A stretch of 64,000 bases of DNA from an uncultured Chryseobacterium sp. (GCA_913777465.1 CAJYRQ010000015.1:1-64000); one strand, 5' to 3'; counted from the stretch's first letter, positions 1-8,340 are shown. The notes: a model not told the origin generated them from the sequence alone. Made by a program: numbers and translations.

Positions 1-302
1 AAAAATGTAACCCGATCAGTAAAAGAAATTAATAAGTTTGATTGAATGTAGGATTTTTCGGAAATTTGCTTTTCCACCACAAAACCTGCATAAGCTTCAT
101 CAATAATATCGCTTAGATATCCGGAAGGTTCATTCTTCTCATCTACTGCATTTACGTTGGAGTAGTTCCAGCCTGCTTTTATTCCATATCTAAAAGGGTA
201 TTTTTGAGAATAAGCAAAAATTGTGAAAAGAAATAATGCAATATTGAAATAGCTATTCGAATAGTTCGTTCTACCTATTATATAAGCTTTATGATTCTGC
301 AT
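1..302 (-). CDS. PorT-like small outer-membrane beta-barrel protein, partial at the left edge (third tandem paralog)
   Basis: The complement of this stretch reads open from an ATG at 302-300 to the window edge for 100 codons without a stop. The N-terminus is a hydrophobic signal segment ending FAYSQ, followed by KYPFRYGIKAGWNYSNVNAV, nearly identical to the two genes upstream. The start lies 4 nt after the stop of the preceding paralog, so the gene is probably the fourth in the same operon. The C-terminal barrel strands lie outside the window. From the two full paralogs a length near 185 residues and an outer-membrane location are expected. The function is unknown; small barrels of this type are often simply called porin-family or PorT-family proteins. 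Confidence 0.8.
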   Translation of the reverse strand, partial: MQNHKAYIIGRTNYSNSYFNIALFLFTIFAYSQKYPFRYGIKAGWNYSNVNAVDEKNEPSGYLSDIIDEAYAGFVVEKQISEKSYIQSNLLISFTDRVTF

Positions 303-306
303 AATA

Positions 307-858
307 TTAATTAATGAAATAAGTAATGCCTACTCTGTACACATCCCGTTTTGTACCATAAAAAGTTAATATATTGTCATCGTATTGTTTAATAAACTGT
401 TTCGAATAGTAACCTTCGATATTGAATTTTTTAAAAATTTGATAATTAATACCTAAATTAGCAGAGACACCCAGCCTTCTTTTAAAATATATCGAATGGT
501 TGTATTGCTCATCAGGGATATAGTCGAGTTTTGGACCTCCTATCACTGAAAACTCTCTGTAAAAATTATATTTATAAAAAAGCGGAATTTCTATAAATGT
601 AATTACATAAGTATACGAAACTAAAGCTCCGGATTGAATATATGATTTTTGCGAAACTTGTTTTTCTAAGGTTATACCGCCGTAAAGTTCTCCCCCATTA
701 CTTAAATAGCCTGATGGTTCACCTTTTTCGTCAACTGCGTTTACATTGGAGTAGTTCCACCCTGCTGTTATCCCGTATTTCATAGGATATTTCTGAGAAT
801 AAGTGAAAGCGGCTATAAGTAAAAATAATGCAGTCAGGTAAGATTTGGAAGAGTTCAT
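307..858 (-). CDS. PorT-like small outer-membrane beta-barrel protein (second tandem paralog)
   Basis: This 183-residue protein has a Sec signal peptide (MNSSKSYLTALFLLIAAFTY, then SQ) and a series of short alternating strands. It ends in RVGITYFIN, an aromatic-rich last strand typical of Bacteroidota barrels of the OMP_b-brl_2 type. The conserved block GWNYSNVNAVDEKGEPSGYL is shared with the genes on either side. It starts 15 nt after the upstream paralog's stop, which fits one transcript. No enzymatic motif is visible. It is probably a structural or binding barrel of the outer membrane; the ligand is unknown. Confidence 0.78.
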   Translation of the reverse strand: MNSSKSYLTALFLLIAAFTYSQKYPMKYGITAGWNYSNVNAVDEKGEPSGYLSNGGELYGGITLEKQVSQKSYIQSGALVSYTYVITFIEIPLFYKYNFYREFSVIGGPKLDYIPDEQYNHSIYFKRRLGVSANLGINYQIFKKFNIEGYYSKQFIKQYDDNILTFYGTKRDVYRVGITYFIN

Positions 859-873
859 ATTTTCTGAAAAATT

Positions 874-1446
874 TTAATTTATCAAATAAATTAATCCAAT
901 TCTATAAACATCCCGCCGGGCGTGATAGTAACTAAGTAGTAAATCATCATATTGCTTTGTAAATCCTTTTGAAAAGATTCCCTCTATAATAAAATGTTTT
1001 GAAATTTTATAATTCATCCCTATATCTCCGCTCATACCAAATCTTTTACGGAAATAATATGGCTGGCTTTCCTCACTGTCAGGAATATAATTAAATTTTG
1101 GACCGATAATTATAGATAAATTATTGTAAATGTAAGCTTTATAATAAATAGGTATTTCCAAGAAAGTTATTGCGTCTGTATAGGAAATAACAAATCCGGA
1201 TTGGATATATGATTTTTTTGTGATTTGTTTTTCCAAAGCTATCCCACCATAAAGTTCTCCTCCATTGCTTAGATAGCCTGATGGTTCGCTATTTTCGTCT
1301 ACTGCATTTACATTGGAGTAGTTCCAGCCTGCTTTTATACCATACTTTACTGGATATTTTTGGGAATAAGTAAAAATGGTAAATAGGAAAAACAAAACAT
1401 TGAGGAACCTGCCCTCAATGTTTTTATTGATATTAATACACTTCAT
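874..1446 (-). CDS. PorT-like small outer-membrane beta-barrel protein (first tandem paralog)
   Basis: The protein has a signal peptide ending FTYSQ, then KYPVKYGIKAGWNYSNVNAV and barrel strands, ending in YRIGLIYLIN. The reading frame is open upstream to 1479, but the ATG at 1446-1444 is preferred: it gives a normal signal peptide and overlaps the lipoprotein gene ahead of it by only 14 nt. That overlap suggests translational coupling. It is close in sequence to the two downstream barrels, so the three are recent tandem duplicates. The function is not known. Confidence 0.75.
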   Translation of the reverse strand: MKCININKNIEGRFLNVLFFLFTIFTYSQKYPVKYGIKAGWNYSNVNAVDENSEPSGYLSNGGELYGGIALEKQITKKSYIQSGFVISYTDAITFLEIPIYYKAYIYNNLSIIIGPKFNYIPDSEESQPYYFRKRFGMSGDIGMNYKISKHFIIEGIFSKGFTKQYDDLLLSYYHARRDVYRIGLIYLIN

Positions 1447-2626
1447 TCTGATAAGAATTTCCTTCCTGTTTATGAACACTGAAAAATACGTTTTGTTTCA
1501 CAGCAACATCACCAATGATGTATTCTCTTTTCTTCACTTTCTTCCTTCTTTTTTCTTTACCGGTTAATTGTTCGTTACCATAATCATTACACTGATAAGC
1601 TGTTGCCGTTTTTCCGTAATAACCTGTAAAGATCGTTGCTCTAAATGTTTTCCATTTTCCTTTTTTCTTTCTATATGATCTTGTATAAGTTTTCATTAGT
1701 GTATTTCCTGTTGCATTAGGAAAATGAGTGTCTTTAAACTTATGCTTCCATCGAATCTTTCTTTCAGTGCTAAACAAATGTTCACCTTTATCCTTAATCT
1801 CACTGTGGCAATAACCGCCTTGTGAAGGAGGAACAGTGGCAACAACGGTTACCCCCGAATCTTTATAAGGTTCTACGGCTTGGGATACCTGCCCCTGAGT
1901 GGCTCCGTTGATATTAATTGGTTGTTGTGTCGGATTGGTAATGTTGTTCAGGGTAGTCAGGATATCAGTTGCTGTTCCGATATCATTGATAGGAAAACTT
2001 GCATATCCCCAATCATATCTTTTATAAAGCGTATAACCGTTTTTACAGTCACCAACAATAAATTCGGTACCTAAGCTTAACAATGTCCTTTCTGTTTCAT
2101 CATCGATGTAATATTCATCAGGAGCGGTATTCAAATCCCAGGCTCCGTCACCTTGTTGATCCAGCCACGCATCATCCAGTTCGGCCAGGTATTGCCTTAG
2201 GGAGCAAAAATGCAGATCTTTTTCAAAATCAATCAGTGGCTGATTTTCATCGAAACCTACCGATTCGGCATAATCATCTGCTTCTTCATCGGTCATTCCC
2301 GCAGTCTGCTGATCAAAAGCATCATTATAATCTTCAATCTGCTGATCTAATTTTACAATAGCTGTTTCATAATCCTGCAATGTAGGAAATACTAAGATGT
2401 TGTTTTGGCATGAAGTAGAGAGACTGTTATCTAAATTGACAGCTTTTATACCCGGAATAACAGTACTTGCGGTAGAATTTTCAAAGAAATCACAAACGGA
2501 TTCCCGTCCTTTAGCTGATATTTTTGCATTTGAATTGGAATCTGCTTCAGTGTCAAATTCTCTTTCCGAAGAACAGGAGTAAATTAATGAGCTGACTATC
2601 AGGCTCATGATTAGATTTTTTTTCAT
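1433..2626 (-). CDS. Hypothetical lipoprotein, first gene of the barrel operon
   Basis: The N-terminus MKKNLIMSLIVSSLIYSC is a lipoprotein signal with the lipobox ending in Cys, so the protein should be lipid-anchored. The ATG at 2626 is chosen over one eight codons earlier because it gives this signal and sits 21 nt after a good promoter box. The mature part is acidic in its first half (an Asp/Glu-rich stretch around residues 80-170) and Lys/Arg-rich near the C-terminus, an unusual charge polarity. No family was recognised. It overlaps the first barrel gene by 14 nt, so lipoprotein and barrels are probably co-expressed and may work together at the envelope. Confidence 0.7.
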   Translation of the reverse strand: MKKNLIMSLIVSSLIYSCSSEREFDTEADSNSNAKISAKGRESVCDFFENSTASTVIPGIKAVNLDNSLSTSCQNNILVFPTLQDYETAIVKLDQQIEDYNDAFDQQTAGMTDEEADDYAESVGFDENQPLIDFEKDLHFCSLRQYLAELDDAWLDQQGDGAWDLNTAPDEYYIDDETERTLLSLGTEFIVGDCKNGYTLYKRYDWGYASFPINDIGTATDILTTLNNITNPTQQPININGATQGQVSQAVEPYKDSGVTVVATVPPSQGGYCHSEIKDKGEHLFSTERKIRWKHKFKDTHFPNATGNTLMKTYTRSYRKKKGKWKTFRATIFTGYYGKTATAYQCNDYGNEQLTGKEKRRKKVKKREYIIGDVAVKQNVFFSVHKQEGNSYQNEVY

Positions 2627-2647
2627 ATGTGTAATTTTTTTACGCGA

Positions 2648-2678
2648 CAAAAGTAGATAAATTTTTATGGTACCACAA
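2648..2678 (-). promoter_or_regulatory. Promoter of the lipoprotein-barrel operon
   Basis: Read on the minus strand, TTG (2678-2676) is followed after 20 nt by TACTTTTG (2655-2648). This matches the Bacteroidota -33/-7 consensus TTG N17-23 TAnnTTTG. The start codon lies 21 nt further on. Confidence 0.75.
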
Positions 2679-2819
2679 AATTATTTATATACAAATTATT
2701 AATTTTTTTAATCCCAAGCTATACCAAAAGTGGAGTTATTTGTTCTAATAAATATTTTGCAACATACTTTCAAGACAATAAAAAATTTTAAATCAGTTAG
2801 ATATATCACTCTAATTGAC

Positions 2820-2859
2820 AAACCCGGTAAACAACCTATTTCAGTCCTTTACCGGGTTT
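2820..2859 (-). terminator. Hairpin downstream of the amidase gene
   Basis: A 12-bp inverted repeat, AAACCCGGTAAA and TTTACCGGGTTT, with a 16-nt loop follows the amidase stop by about 33 nt. The T-tract on the amidase side is short, so termination may be partial. Confidence 0.6.
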
Positions 2860-2892
2860 TATTCTGAACAGGTCAGAATTTGTATCTTTATT

Positions 2893-3477
2893 TTAATATT
2901 CTTTAAAAATTTCTGTGAATTTTTGGGCAATTTCCTTTTGTCCCTTTTCGCTGGTCAGGTATTCCCGGTCTTTTGTACTGTTTATAAAACCCAGTTCAAC
3001 CAGTACGGCAGGAGCCTTTGATTCCCTTAAGATATGAAGGTTTCTTTCTCCAACGATCGGGCATGGATTGAACTTCCGGGAAATTTTTTCAGCAAGTTTC
3101 CGGGAAGCCTCTGTATTTTGGGTGAAAATTTCCTGTCCGGACCTTAAGGATTCTTCATGAGGGCTGCTGTTCATGTGCAGGGAGATAACCATTTCCGGAT
3201 TCAGTTTGTTGATAAGCGCCGTACGGTCGCTCAGCGGACTGTCGGTATCATGATCCCGGGTCAGGATCACTTCATATGTATTCTGAGCCGTGTTGAATTT
3301 CTGGATTTCTTTACCAATGGTAAGAACGATATTTTTCTCGTATATGCCGTTTCTGTTGCTCCCCATATCAGTTCCGCCATGGCCGGCGTCGATAACGATC
3401 AGTTTTTTATTTTCAGGGGTAAAAGATAAAAATGCTGTTGAAAAAACGGATAAAGCCAAGAGTTTTATTCCTTTCAT
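2893..3477 (-). CDS. N-acetylmuramoyl-L-alanine amidase (Amidase_3 family)
   Basis: A zinc amidase that cleaves the bond between MurNAc and the stem peptide, working in the periplasm during cell-wall turnover and separation. The zinc and catalytic residues are in place: H33 in DAGHGG, E47 in YEKN, H101 in SLHMNSS and E161 in LVELGF. A signal peptide covers about residues 1-20. The ATG at 3477 is used instead of one eight codons upstream because it gives a clean signal. At about 195 residues the protein is a bare catalytic domain, without the SPOR or LysM binding modules some homologs have. Confidence 0.9.
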   Translation of the reverse strand: MKGIKLLALSVFSTAFLSFTPENKKLIVIDAGHGGTDMGSNRNGIYEKNIVLTIGKEIQKFNTAQNTYEVILTRDHDTDSPLSDRTALINKLNPEMVISLHMNSSPHEESLRSGQEIFTQNTEASRKLAEKISRKFNPCPIVGERNLHILRESKAPAVLVELGFINSTKDREYLTSEKGQKEIAQKFTEIFKEY

Positions 3478-3581
3478 ATCGTCTGGATTTTGGTTTAACA
3501 AATAACGGTAATTCCAAGCTTAAACTTTGTTAATGGATTCCTAAAGTTTGTTAAATTTTTACTCAGCTTTTAAAATATTTT

Positions 3582-4130
3582 TTAATTCAGTGAAATATCT
3601 TCAGGGGAATTGGCCCAAAGCAGGAACTCTCCGCCCAGGTTCTGCATGATGGATTTCCACAAGGTCTGGTCATTCGGCAGGGTATAATCGAGGTTGTAAA
3701 CATCCACTACGGTCCATACTTTCCGCTGGATTTCACCCTCCAGCTGCAACGCTGTCCATCCGGAATAGCCTGAGAATATTTTTACATTGTTAATGTCCAG
3801 TTCTCCGTTCAGAACGGCACTGATGATATTTTCAATGTCCTCCGTCAGGTAAAATTCAGGAGTGATTTCGGTATAGGCTTCCGTTACCTTTTTTCCTTTT
3901 ACAATGAAGAAAACCTTGTCATTTTCTACAGGTCCCCCGTCATAGACTTCGATTTTAAAATCAAAGAAATCTTTGAACTTACTGCTCATCTGGCTGTTTT
4001 TCTTATTTAATATTAAACCGAAAGCACCATTCTCGTTATGCTCTACAACGAGGACTACCGATCGGGAAAAAATATCGCCGGAAATGTCAGGTGTGGAAAT
4101 TAATATTTTACCTTTGTAAGAGTAATTCAT
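3582..4130 (-). CDS. yqgE: YqgE/AlgH family protein (UPF0301)
   Basis: The motifs MNYSYKGKILISTP, FSRSVVLVVEHNENGAFGLILNK, GGPV and FSGYSGW are the signature of the YqgE/AlgH family (about 180 residues). The family folds as a compact alpha/beta protein and has no settled biochemical role. The frame is open much further upstream, but that extension runs over the divergent pdxH start, so the ATG at 4130 is chosen. Only 24 nt separate this start from that of pdxH. A TAnnTTTG box ends 3 nt before the ATG, suggesting a leaderless mRNA. Confidence 0.9.
   Translation of the reverse strand: MNYSYKGKILISTPDISGDIFSRSVVLVVEHNENGAFGLILNKKNSQMSSKFKDFFDFKIEVYDGGPVENDKVFFIVKGKKVTEAYTEITPEFYLTEDIENIISAVLNGELDINNVKIFSGYSGWTALQLEGEIQRKVWTVVDVYNLDYTLPNDQTLWKSIMQNLGGEFLLWANSPEDISLN
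4109..4116 (+). promoter_or_regulatory. Candidate -7 box for pdxH
   Basis: TACCTTTG lies 38 nt upstream of the pdxH ATG, inside the first codons of yqgE on the opposite strand. No TTG is found at the expected distance, so this is tentative. Confidence 0.4.
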
Positions 4131-4133
4131 ACT

Positions 4134-4141
4134 CAAATTTA
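4134..4141 (-). promoter_or_regulatory. -7 box abutting the yqgE start codon
   Basis: On the minus strand TAAATTTG is followed by AGT and then the ATG. A transcript starting 4-5 nt after the box would have no 5' leader. No -33 TTG is seen. Confidence 0.5.
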
Positions 4142-4154
4142 ATAAAAAATATTT

Positions 4155-4799
4155 ATGGAAAACCTGCACGATAAAAGAAAAGTGTATGATAAATCCCAAC
4201 TTATTGAAAGTGAGATAAAACAAAACCCCATTGAGCAGTTTCGGGATTGGTATATGGAAGCCGGTGAAAATCCGAACATTTCCGAAGCCAATGCGATGGC
4301 AGTCTCTACGGTAGAAGAGGATGGCTGCCCGCGGACCCGGATGGTTTTGCTAAAAGCATATACGCATGAAGGATTCATTTTTTACACCAATTACGACAGC
4401 AGGAAAGGCCGGGCCATAGAGAAAACCCATAAGGCCTGTCTTCACTTTTTCTGGCCAAGCCTCGAGCGGCAGATCATCATCAAGGCATATCTGGAACGTG
4501 TGGCAGAGAATCTAAGCGATGGTTATTTCCACTCCCGTCCGAAAGGCAGCCAGCTGGGCGCAGCCGTTTCTCCGCAGAGCCGTGAAATCCCGGACCGCCG
4601 CTTCCTGGAAGATAAGCTGAAGGAACTGGAACAGAAATATGAATATACGGAAGTGCCGAGACCTGAGAACTGGGGCGGCTATATCGCAAAACCTTACGAA
4701 ATAGAATTCTGGCAAGGCAGGCCCAACCGGCTTCACGACCGGATTATCTATGCATTAACAGAAGATTTCGACTGGAAAATCTCAAGACTGGCACCTTAA
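4155..4799 (+). CDS. pdxH: Pyridoxamine 5'-phosphate oxidase
   Basis: This FMN enzyme oxidises pyridoxine or pyridoxamine 5'-phosphate to pyridoxal 5'-phosphate, the last step of vitamin B6 synthesis and salvage. The 214-residue length and the motifs NAMAVSTVEEDGCPRTRMVLLK, YTNYDSRKGR, QIIIKAYLERV and the C-terminal WQGRPNRLHDR...WKISRLAP are diagnostic. It is divergent from yqgE and convergent with the HU gene, with a shared terminator in between. The product is the cofactor of several enzymes in this window (GlyA and the two DegT-family aminotransferases), though no direct link is implied. Confidence 0.96.
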   Translation: MENLHDKRKVYDKSQLIESEIKQNPIEQFRDWYMEAGENPNISEANAMAVSTVEEDGCPRTRMVLLKAYTHEGFIFYTNYDSRKGRAIEKTHKACLHFFWPSLERQIIIKAYLERVAENLSDGYFHSRPKGSQLGAAVSPQSREIPDRRFLEDKLKELEQKYEYTEVPRPENWGGYIAKPYEIEFWQGRPNRLHDRIIYALTEDFDWKISRLAP

Positions 4800-4817
4800 G
4801 CCGTTAGCACAAATAAA

Positions 4818-4849
4818 AAAACCTCATCATCGGATGAGGTTTATTTTTG
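4818..4849. terminator. Bidirectional terminator between pdxH and the HU gene
   Basis: The stem CCTCATC/GATGAGG (4822-4828 and 4833-4839) is flanked by A-rich sequence on the left and T-rich sequence on the right, so it can stop transcription from both convergent genes. Confidence 0.8.
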
Positions 4850-4862
4850 TAATCTGATTTGA

Positions 4863-5180
4863 TTATTTTTTCTTTTTACCTGAAGCAGGAGCAGGAGCGT
4901 TAGCAGAAGCTACAGCCGCTGAAAGATCAGCACCCGCCTTGAATTTAGCAACCGTTTTTGCCTCGATATTGATCGGCTTTTTGGTTGCAGGGTTGATTCC
5001 CTGTCTTGCAGCTCTTTCAGCTACCGAGAAGGTACCGAATCCTACTAAAGAAACTTTTCCGTCTTTTTTCTTTAAAGTAGTCATTACGTTGTTGATGAAT
5101 GATTCTAAAGCTGCCTTGGCTGCCACTTTGGAAATCCCTGCATCCTTTGCAATTGCGTCGATTAATTCAGACTTGTTCAT
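4863..5180 (-). CDS. HU family DNA-binding protein
   Basis: A histone-like nucleoid protein that bends and compacts DNA as a dimer. The first 90 residues are classic HU: MNKSELIDAIAKDAGISKVA, FINNVMTTLKKKDGKVSLVGFGTF, and the beta-arm RQGINPATKKPINI. The C-terminus carries an extra Ala/Pro-rich tail ending GKKKK, about 15 residues beyond normal HU length, which may add non-specific DNA contacts. A strong consensus promoter precedes it, as expected for an abundant protein. Confidence 0.95.
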   Translation of the reverse strand: MNKSELIDAIAKDAGISKVAAKAALESFINNVMTTLKKKDGKVSLVGFGTFSVAERAARQGINPATKKPINIEAKTVAKFKAGADLSAAVASANAPAPASGKKKK

Positions 5181-5214
5181 AATTTTTATTATTAAAGTTA
5201 GTTCGTTATCATAG

Positions 5215-5244
5215 CAAATATAATACTATTTTGTAAATGTGCAA
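5215..5244 (-). promoter_or_regulatory. Promoter of the HU gene
   Basis: On the minus strand TTG (5244-5242), then 19 nt, then TATATTTG (5222-5215). Both elements and the spacing fit the Bacteroidota consensus. The predicted 5' UTR is about 30 nt. Confidence 0.8.
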
Positions 5245-5550
5245 TTTTATTGCGAAAAAATAAATAATATTTTTGATTTTTAGTAAAATTGGTTAAAATA
5301 TGATAATTATGGATTTTACGAAAAATCTACGTTACCCGTTGCTAAAATCATGCCAATTGCTTATCTGTATTGACTTTAGTAAAAATAGAAATTTGATTTT
5401 AAAATTTATTAAATCCTAAATTTAATATCAAGAATTAATACTTTTAAGGATATGTTTATAAATTCGGTAAGTAAAATCTTCAAAAATTATGTTTAAAGAA
5501 ATTAAGATGCTGTGTATCTGTTAGTTTTAAATTCATTTTAAAAGTCGGTT
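5245..5550. other. AT-rich intergenic stretch between the HU gene and panD
   Basis: About 300 bases of very AT-rich sequence. I see no ORF with coding character, no hairpin followed by a T-tract and no repeat shared with the rest of the window. Confidence 0.5.
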
Positions 5551-5567
5551 TTGTAAATTATTATTAA

Positions 5568-5575
5568 TAAATTTG
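5568..5575 (+). promoter_or_regulatory. -7 box abutting the panD start codon
   Basis: TAAATTTG is followed by CACC and the panD ATG at 5580, a gap of 4 nt. A TTG at 5551 lies only 14 nt upstream, shorter than usual. The spacing predicts a leaderless panD mRNA. Confidence 0.5.
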
Positions 5576-5579
5576 CACC

Positions 5580-5930
5580 ATGTTAATAGAAGTTTTTAAG
5601 TCTAAAATTCACAGGGTGAGAGTTACGGCTTCTGACCTTAATTATATTGGGAGTATTACCATTGATGAAGAGCTTATTGAAGCAGCAGGACTGGTAGTGG
5701 GAGAAAGGGTTTATATTGTAAATGTAAACAACGGTGAACGTTTTGATACGTATGTGATCAAAGGGAAAAGAAAATCGGGAGAGGTTTGCCTTAATGGCCC
5801 CGCCGCAAGAAAAGTACAGCGGGACGACATCATCATTATCATTGCTTATGCACAGATGACCCCTGAAGAAGCACAGGTTTTCCAGCCGAAAATTGTGTTC
5901 CCGGATGAAAAAACCAATCTTTTGACCTAA
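5580..5930 (+). CDS. panD: Aspartate 1-decarboxylase proenzyme
   Basis: Makes beta-alanine from L-aspartate for pantothenate and coenzyme A synthesis. The 116-residue length and the start [16 protein letters not shown] fit the family. The self-cleavage site is Gly24-Ser25 (in YIGSIT); cleavage turns Ser25 into the pyruvoyl cofactor. The motif [20 protein letters not shown] near residue 80 is also typical. It is followed after 4 nt by a flippase-like membrane protein gene, so the two are probably co-transcribed. No other pan genes are nearby. Confidence 0.96.
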   Translation: MLIEVFKSKIHRVRVTASDLNYIGSITIDEELIEAAGLVVGERVYIVNVNNGERFDTYVIKGKRKSGEVCLNGPAARKVQRDDIIIIIAYAQMTPEEAQVFQPKIVFPDEKTNLLT

Positions 5931-5934
5931 ACGG

Positions 5935-6963
5935 ATGGATAAAAAATCAAAAAAGCCTTTAAAAACAATCATTACCATTGTAATTTCGCTTGCTTTTGCA
6001 GGCTTTTTTTTATGGTTCGCTCTAAAGGGGCTGGATTTTAAAGTCATTCAGAAGTCTCTGGCAAAAGCAAATTACTGGTGGGTTTTATTTGCCGCCTGTT
6101 TCGGGATTGCGGCCTACTGGTTCAGGGCCATCCGCTGGAACCTGATGCTGGAACCGATGGGGCATCATATTTCAAACTCCAACGCCTTATGGTCGATTTC
6201 CTTTGGGTACCTGATGAATCTTACCATCCCGAGGAGCGGGGAAGTAGCCAGGGCTACCGCTTTGTATGGGGTTGAAAAAGTGCCGGTAGACCAGTCTTTC
6301 GGAACGATTATTCTGGAAAGGGTGGTAGATCTTGTATGCATGTGTGTATTTCTCGGGCTTATTTTGATATTCAAGGGAGAAGTAATTTATTCTTTTTACA
6401 AAAATTCGGGAATAAATTTTAATCCGGATAAAATTTTAATAGTTCTGGGGATTTTAATTACCGGAGTCGTATTGTTTTTTGTATTTAGAAGAAGACTGGC
6501 CCATGTTCCGGTTTTAGATAAAATCATCCGGTTTATTGACGGTGTTTTTGAAGGACTGACATCCGTATTTAAATTAAAGCAAAAGGGAAAATTTATCCTT
6601 TACACCATAGGCATCTGGGTTTCCTATTATTTTGCAGCATATCTGGTTTGCTTTGCACTGCCTGAAACTTCGGATTTTACTTTTGATGACGGTTTTCTTA
6701 TTCTGGTCGTAGGAACTTTCGGGATGATCATTCCGGCAAGCGGTGGGATCGGCGCTTTTAACCTGGCCATGAAATACGGTTTTATGGCCTTATTTATTTC
6801 CATGGGAAAAAGTGGTGAACTGGGTGGCGAAGTGGGATTAACCTATTCTTTTATTTCCCTGCCTTTACAAATTGTAATTATGCTGGTAATGGGGCTTATT
6901 TCCATTCCGATGCTTGCTAAAGCGAGAAACCGGCTCACCGAAAATACGGCGGCTGAATCATAA
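5935..6963 (+). CDS. Lysylphosphatidylglycerol synthase TM-region / YbhN-like flippase domain protein
   Basis: A 342-residue integral membrane protein with about eight hydrophobic segments. The motifs AYWFRAIRWNLML, GYLMNLTIPRSGEVARA and the C-terminal FGMIIPASGGIGAFNLAMKYG are those of the YbhN/AglD/MprF-type flippase-like family (UPF0104). Members are proposed to move lipids or lipid-linked molecules across the inner membrane. It lacks the soluble transferase domain of MprF. It is 4 nt behind panD and ends before a strong terminator. The substrate cannot be told from sequence. Confidence 0.85.
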   Translation: MDKKSKKPLKTIITIVISLAFAGFFLWFALKGLDFKVIQKSLAKANYWWVLFAACFGIAAYWFRAIRWNLMLEPMGHHISNSNALWSISFGYLMNLTIPRSGEVARATALYGVEKVPVDQSFGTIILERVVDLVCMCVFLGLILIFKGEVIYSFYKNSGINFNPDKILIVLGILITGVVLFFVFRRRLAHVPVLDKIIRFIDGVFEGLTSVFKLKQKGKFILYTIGIWVSYYFAAYLVCFALPETSDFTFDDGFLILVVGTFGMIIPASGGIGAFNLAMKYGFMALFISMGKSGELGGEVGLTYSFISLPLQIVIMLVMGLISIPMLAKARNRLTENTAAES

Positions 6964-6982
6964 CAAAACAACAATAACTCTA

Positions 6983-7009
6983 AATCCGGCAGTACGCCGG
7001 ATTTTTTTT
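6983..7009 (+). terminator. Rho-independent terminator after panD-flippase
   Basis: The stem AATCCGGC/GCCGGATT (6983-6990 and 6996-7003) with a 5-nt loop is followed by an eight-base T-run. Confidence 0.88.
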
Positions 7010-7085
7010 GCCTAAAATTTTATGCACATTTCATTTGGAAAATTCCCGGATGAGTTTTAATTTAGAGGGAACAACACATCATGTT

Positions 7086-7661
7086 ATGGCAATTAATTTA
7101 CAGAAAGGTCAGCGGATCGAATTAGGGTTTACCAAAATGACCATCGGTCTTGGCTGGGACCCGAATGAAGGAATGGGATATGATTTCGACCTGGATGCTT
7201 CGGCAATTATGATTGGTTCCGACCGGAAACTGATCGGTGAGGAATATTTCGTTTTCTACAACAACCTGAATTCCCCTGACGGTGCCCTTACGCATACCGG
7301 GGATGATCCCAGCGGCAAAAACAGCGACGGCGATGATGATGAAGCCATTATTCTGGATCTGGAAAAAGTAGATCCGCGGGTAGAAGAAATCCTTTTTGTG
7401 GTAACGATTGAAGATTTCGAAAGGAGAAAGCAGAACTTCGGACAGGTGAGAAATTCATACATCAGGATTATCGATAACTTGACGCATCAGGAAATTGCAA
7501 AGTACGAACTGGATGAAGATTTCTCCATAGAGACGGGAATCGAATTCGGAAGATTGTACAAACGCGGCGGAAGCTGGAAATTTGAGGCTTCGGGAATCGG
7601 CTACAGGGCGGATCTCGGCTTTTTTCTTGAAAAATATTACAAAGGACAAATCATCAAATAA
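7086..7661 (+). CDS. TerD family calcium-binding stress protein (first copy)
   Basis: A 191-residue TerD-domain protein. TerD/TerZ proteins bind Ca2+ and are linked to tellurite, phage and stress resistance. Visible motifs are INLQKGQRIELG, MTIGLGWDPNEG, the acidic DFDLDASAIM, the loop GDDPSGKNSDGDDDEAI and the ending SWKFEASGIGY. The frame opens 26 codons earlier inside a terminator region, so the ATG at 7086 is chosen; it matches the start of the second copy (MAINLQKGQ). The second TerD gene begins 2 nt after the stop. Confidence 0.92.
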   Translation: MAINLQKGQRIELGFTKMTIGLGWDPNEGMGYDFDLDASAIMIGSDRKLIGEEYFVFYNNLNSPDGALTHTGDDPSGKNSDGDDDEAIILDLEKVDPRVEEILFVVTIEDFERRKQNFGQVRNSYIRIIDNLTHQEIAKYELDEDFSIETGIEFGRLYKRGGSWKFEASGIGYRADLGFFLEKYYKGQIIK

Positions 7662-7663
7662 TT

Positions 7664-8335
7664 ATGGCGATCAATTTGCAAAAAGGGCAGACCATCAATC
7701 TCCGGAAAAGCGAGCGCGGAGACGAAGTGTACGATCTTTCATCCGTAACCATTGGTCTTGGCTGGGATGTAAAGAAATGCGGAGGATTCTTCAGCCGTTT
7801 GCTGGGGATCAACAGCGGACCGGAATACGATCTGGACGCCATCGCTTTCCTTCTCGATCATAACGGAAAGGTGGCCAATATGGGCAAAACCTGCCCGGCA
7901 GGCAACGGAAAAGAAATTGTTTTATACAAAGGCGATGTGGTTTATTTCAACTCCATGCGTCATCCGAGTGGAAAAATCTGGCTGACCGGCGACAACAGAA
8001 CCGGTGCCGGTGATGGCGACGACGAACAGATCATTGTAAAATTAGATGAGCTTGACGAACGTTACCAAAAGATTCTTTTTGTGGTGTCAATCTACCAGGG
8101 ACTGACCCACCGGCAGCATTTCGGGATGATCGAAAATGCTTTTATCCGGGCAGTGGATGCGAAAGGGAAAGAAATTACCAAATTCAGTCTTTCCGGTGAC
8201 GACAGTATGAAGGGCATGTGTTCCATGGTTTTTGCAGAGGCTTACCGCCACAACGGCGACTGGAAATTCCGTGCCATTGGGGAACCGCACCGGACGGATA
8301 ATTTTATCGATGTGCTGGTGCCGTATACCTATTAG
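7664..8335 (+). CDS. TerD family protein (second copy, with loop insert)
   Basis: A 223-residue TerD-domain protein beginning MAINLQKGQTINL. It differs from the first copy by an insert after the GLGWD motif that includes CGGFFSRLLG, before EYDLDAIAFLL. Acidic metal-binding positions are retained (EYDLDA, GDGDDEQI). It ends WKFRAIGEPHRTDNFIDVLV. The pair is tightly coupled and was probably made by duplication. No TerA, TerB, TerC or kinase partner is nearby. Confidence 0.92.
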   Translation: MAINLQKGQTINLRKSERGDEVYDLSSVTIGLGWDVKKCGGFFSRLLGINSGPEYDLDAIAFLLDHNGKVANMGKTCPAGNGKEIVLYKGDVVYFNSMRHPSGKIWLTGDNRTGAGDGDDEQIIVKLDELDERYQKILFVVSIYQGLTHRQHFGMIENAFIRAVDAKGKEITKFSLSGDDSMKGMCSMVFAEAYRHNGDWKFRAIGEPHRTDNFIDVLVPYTY

Positions 8336-8340
8336 CGGAT

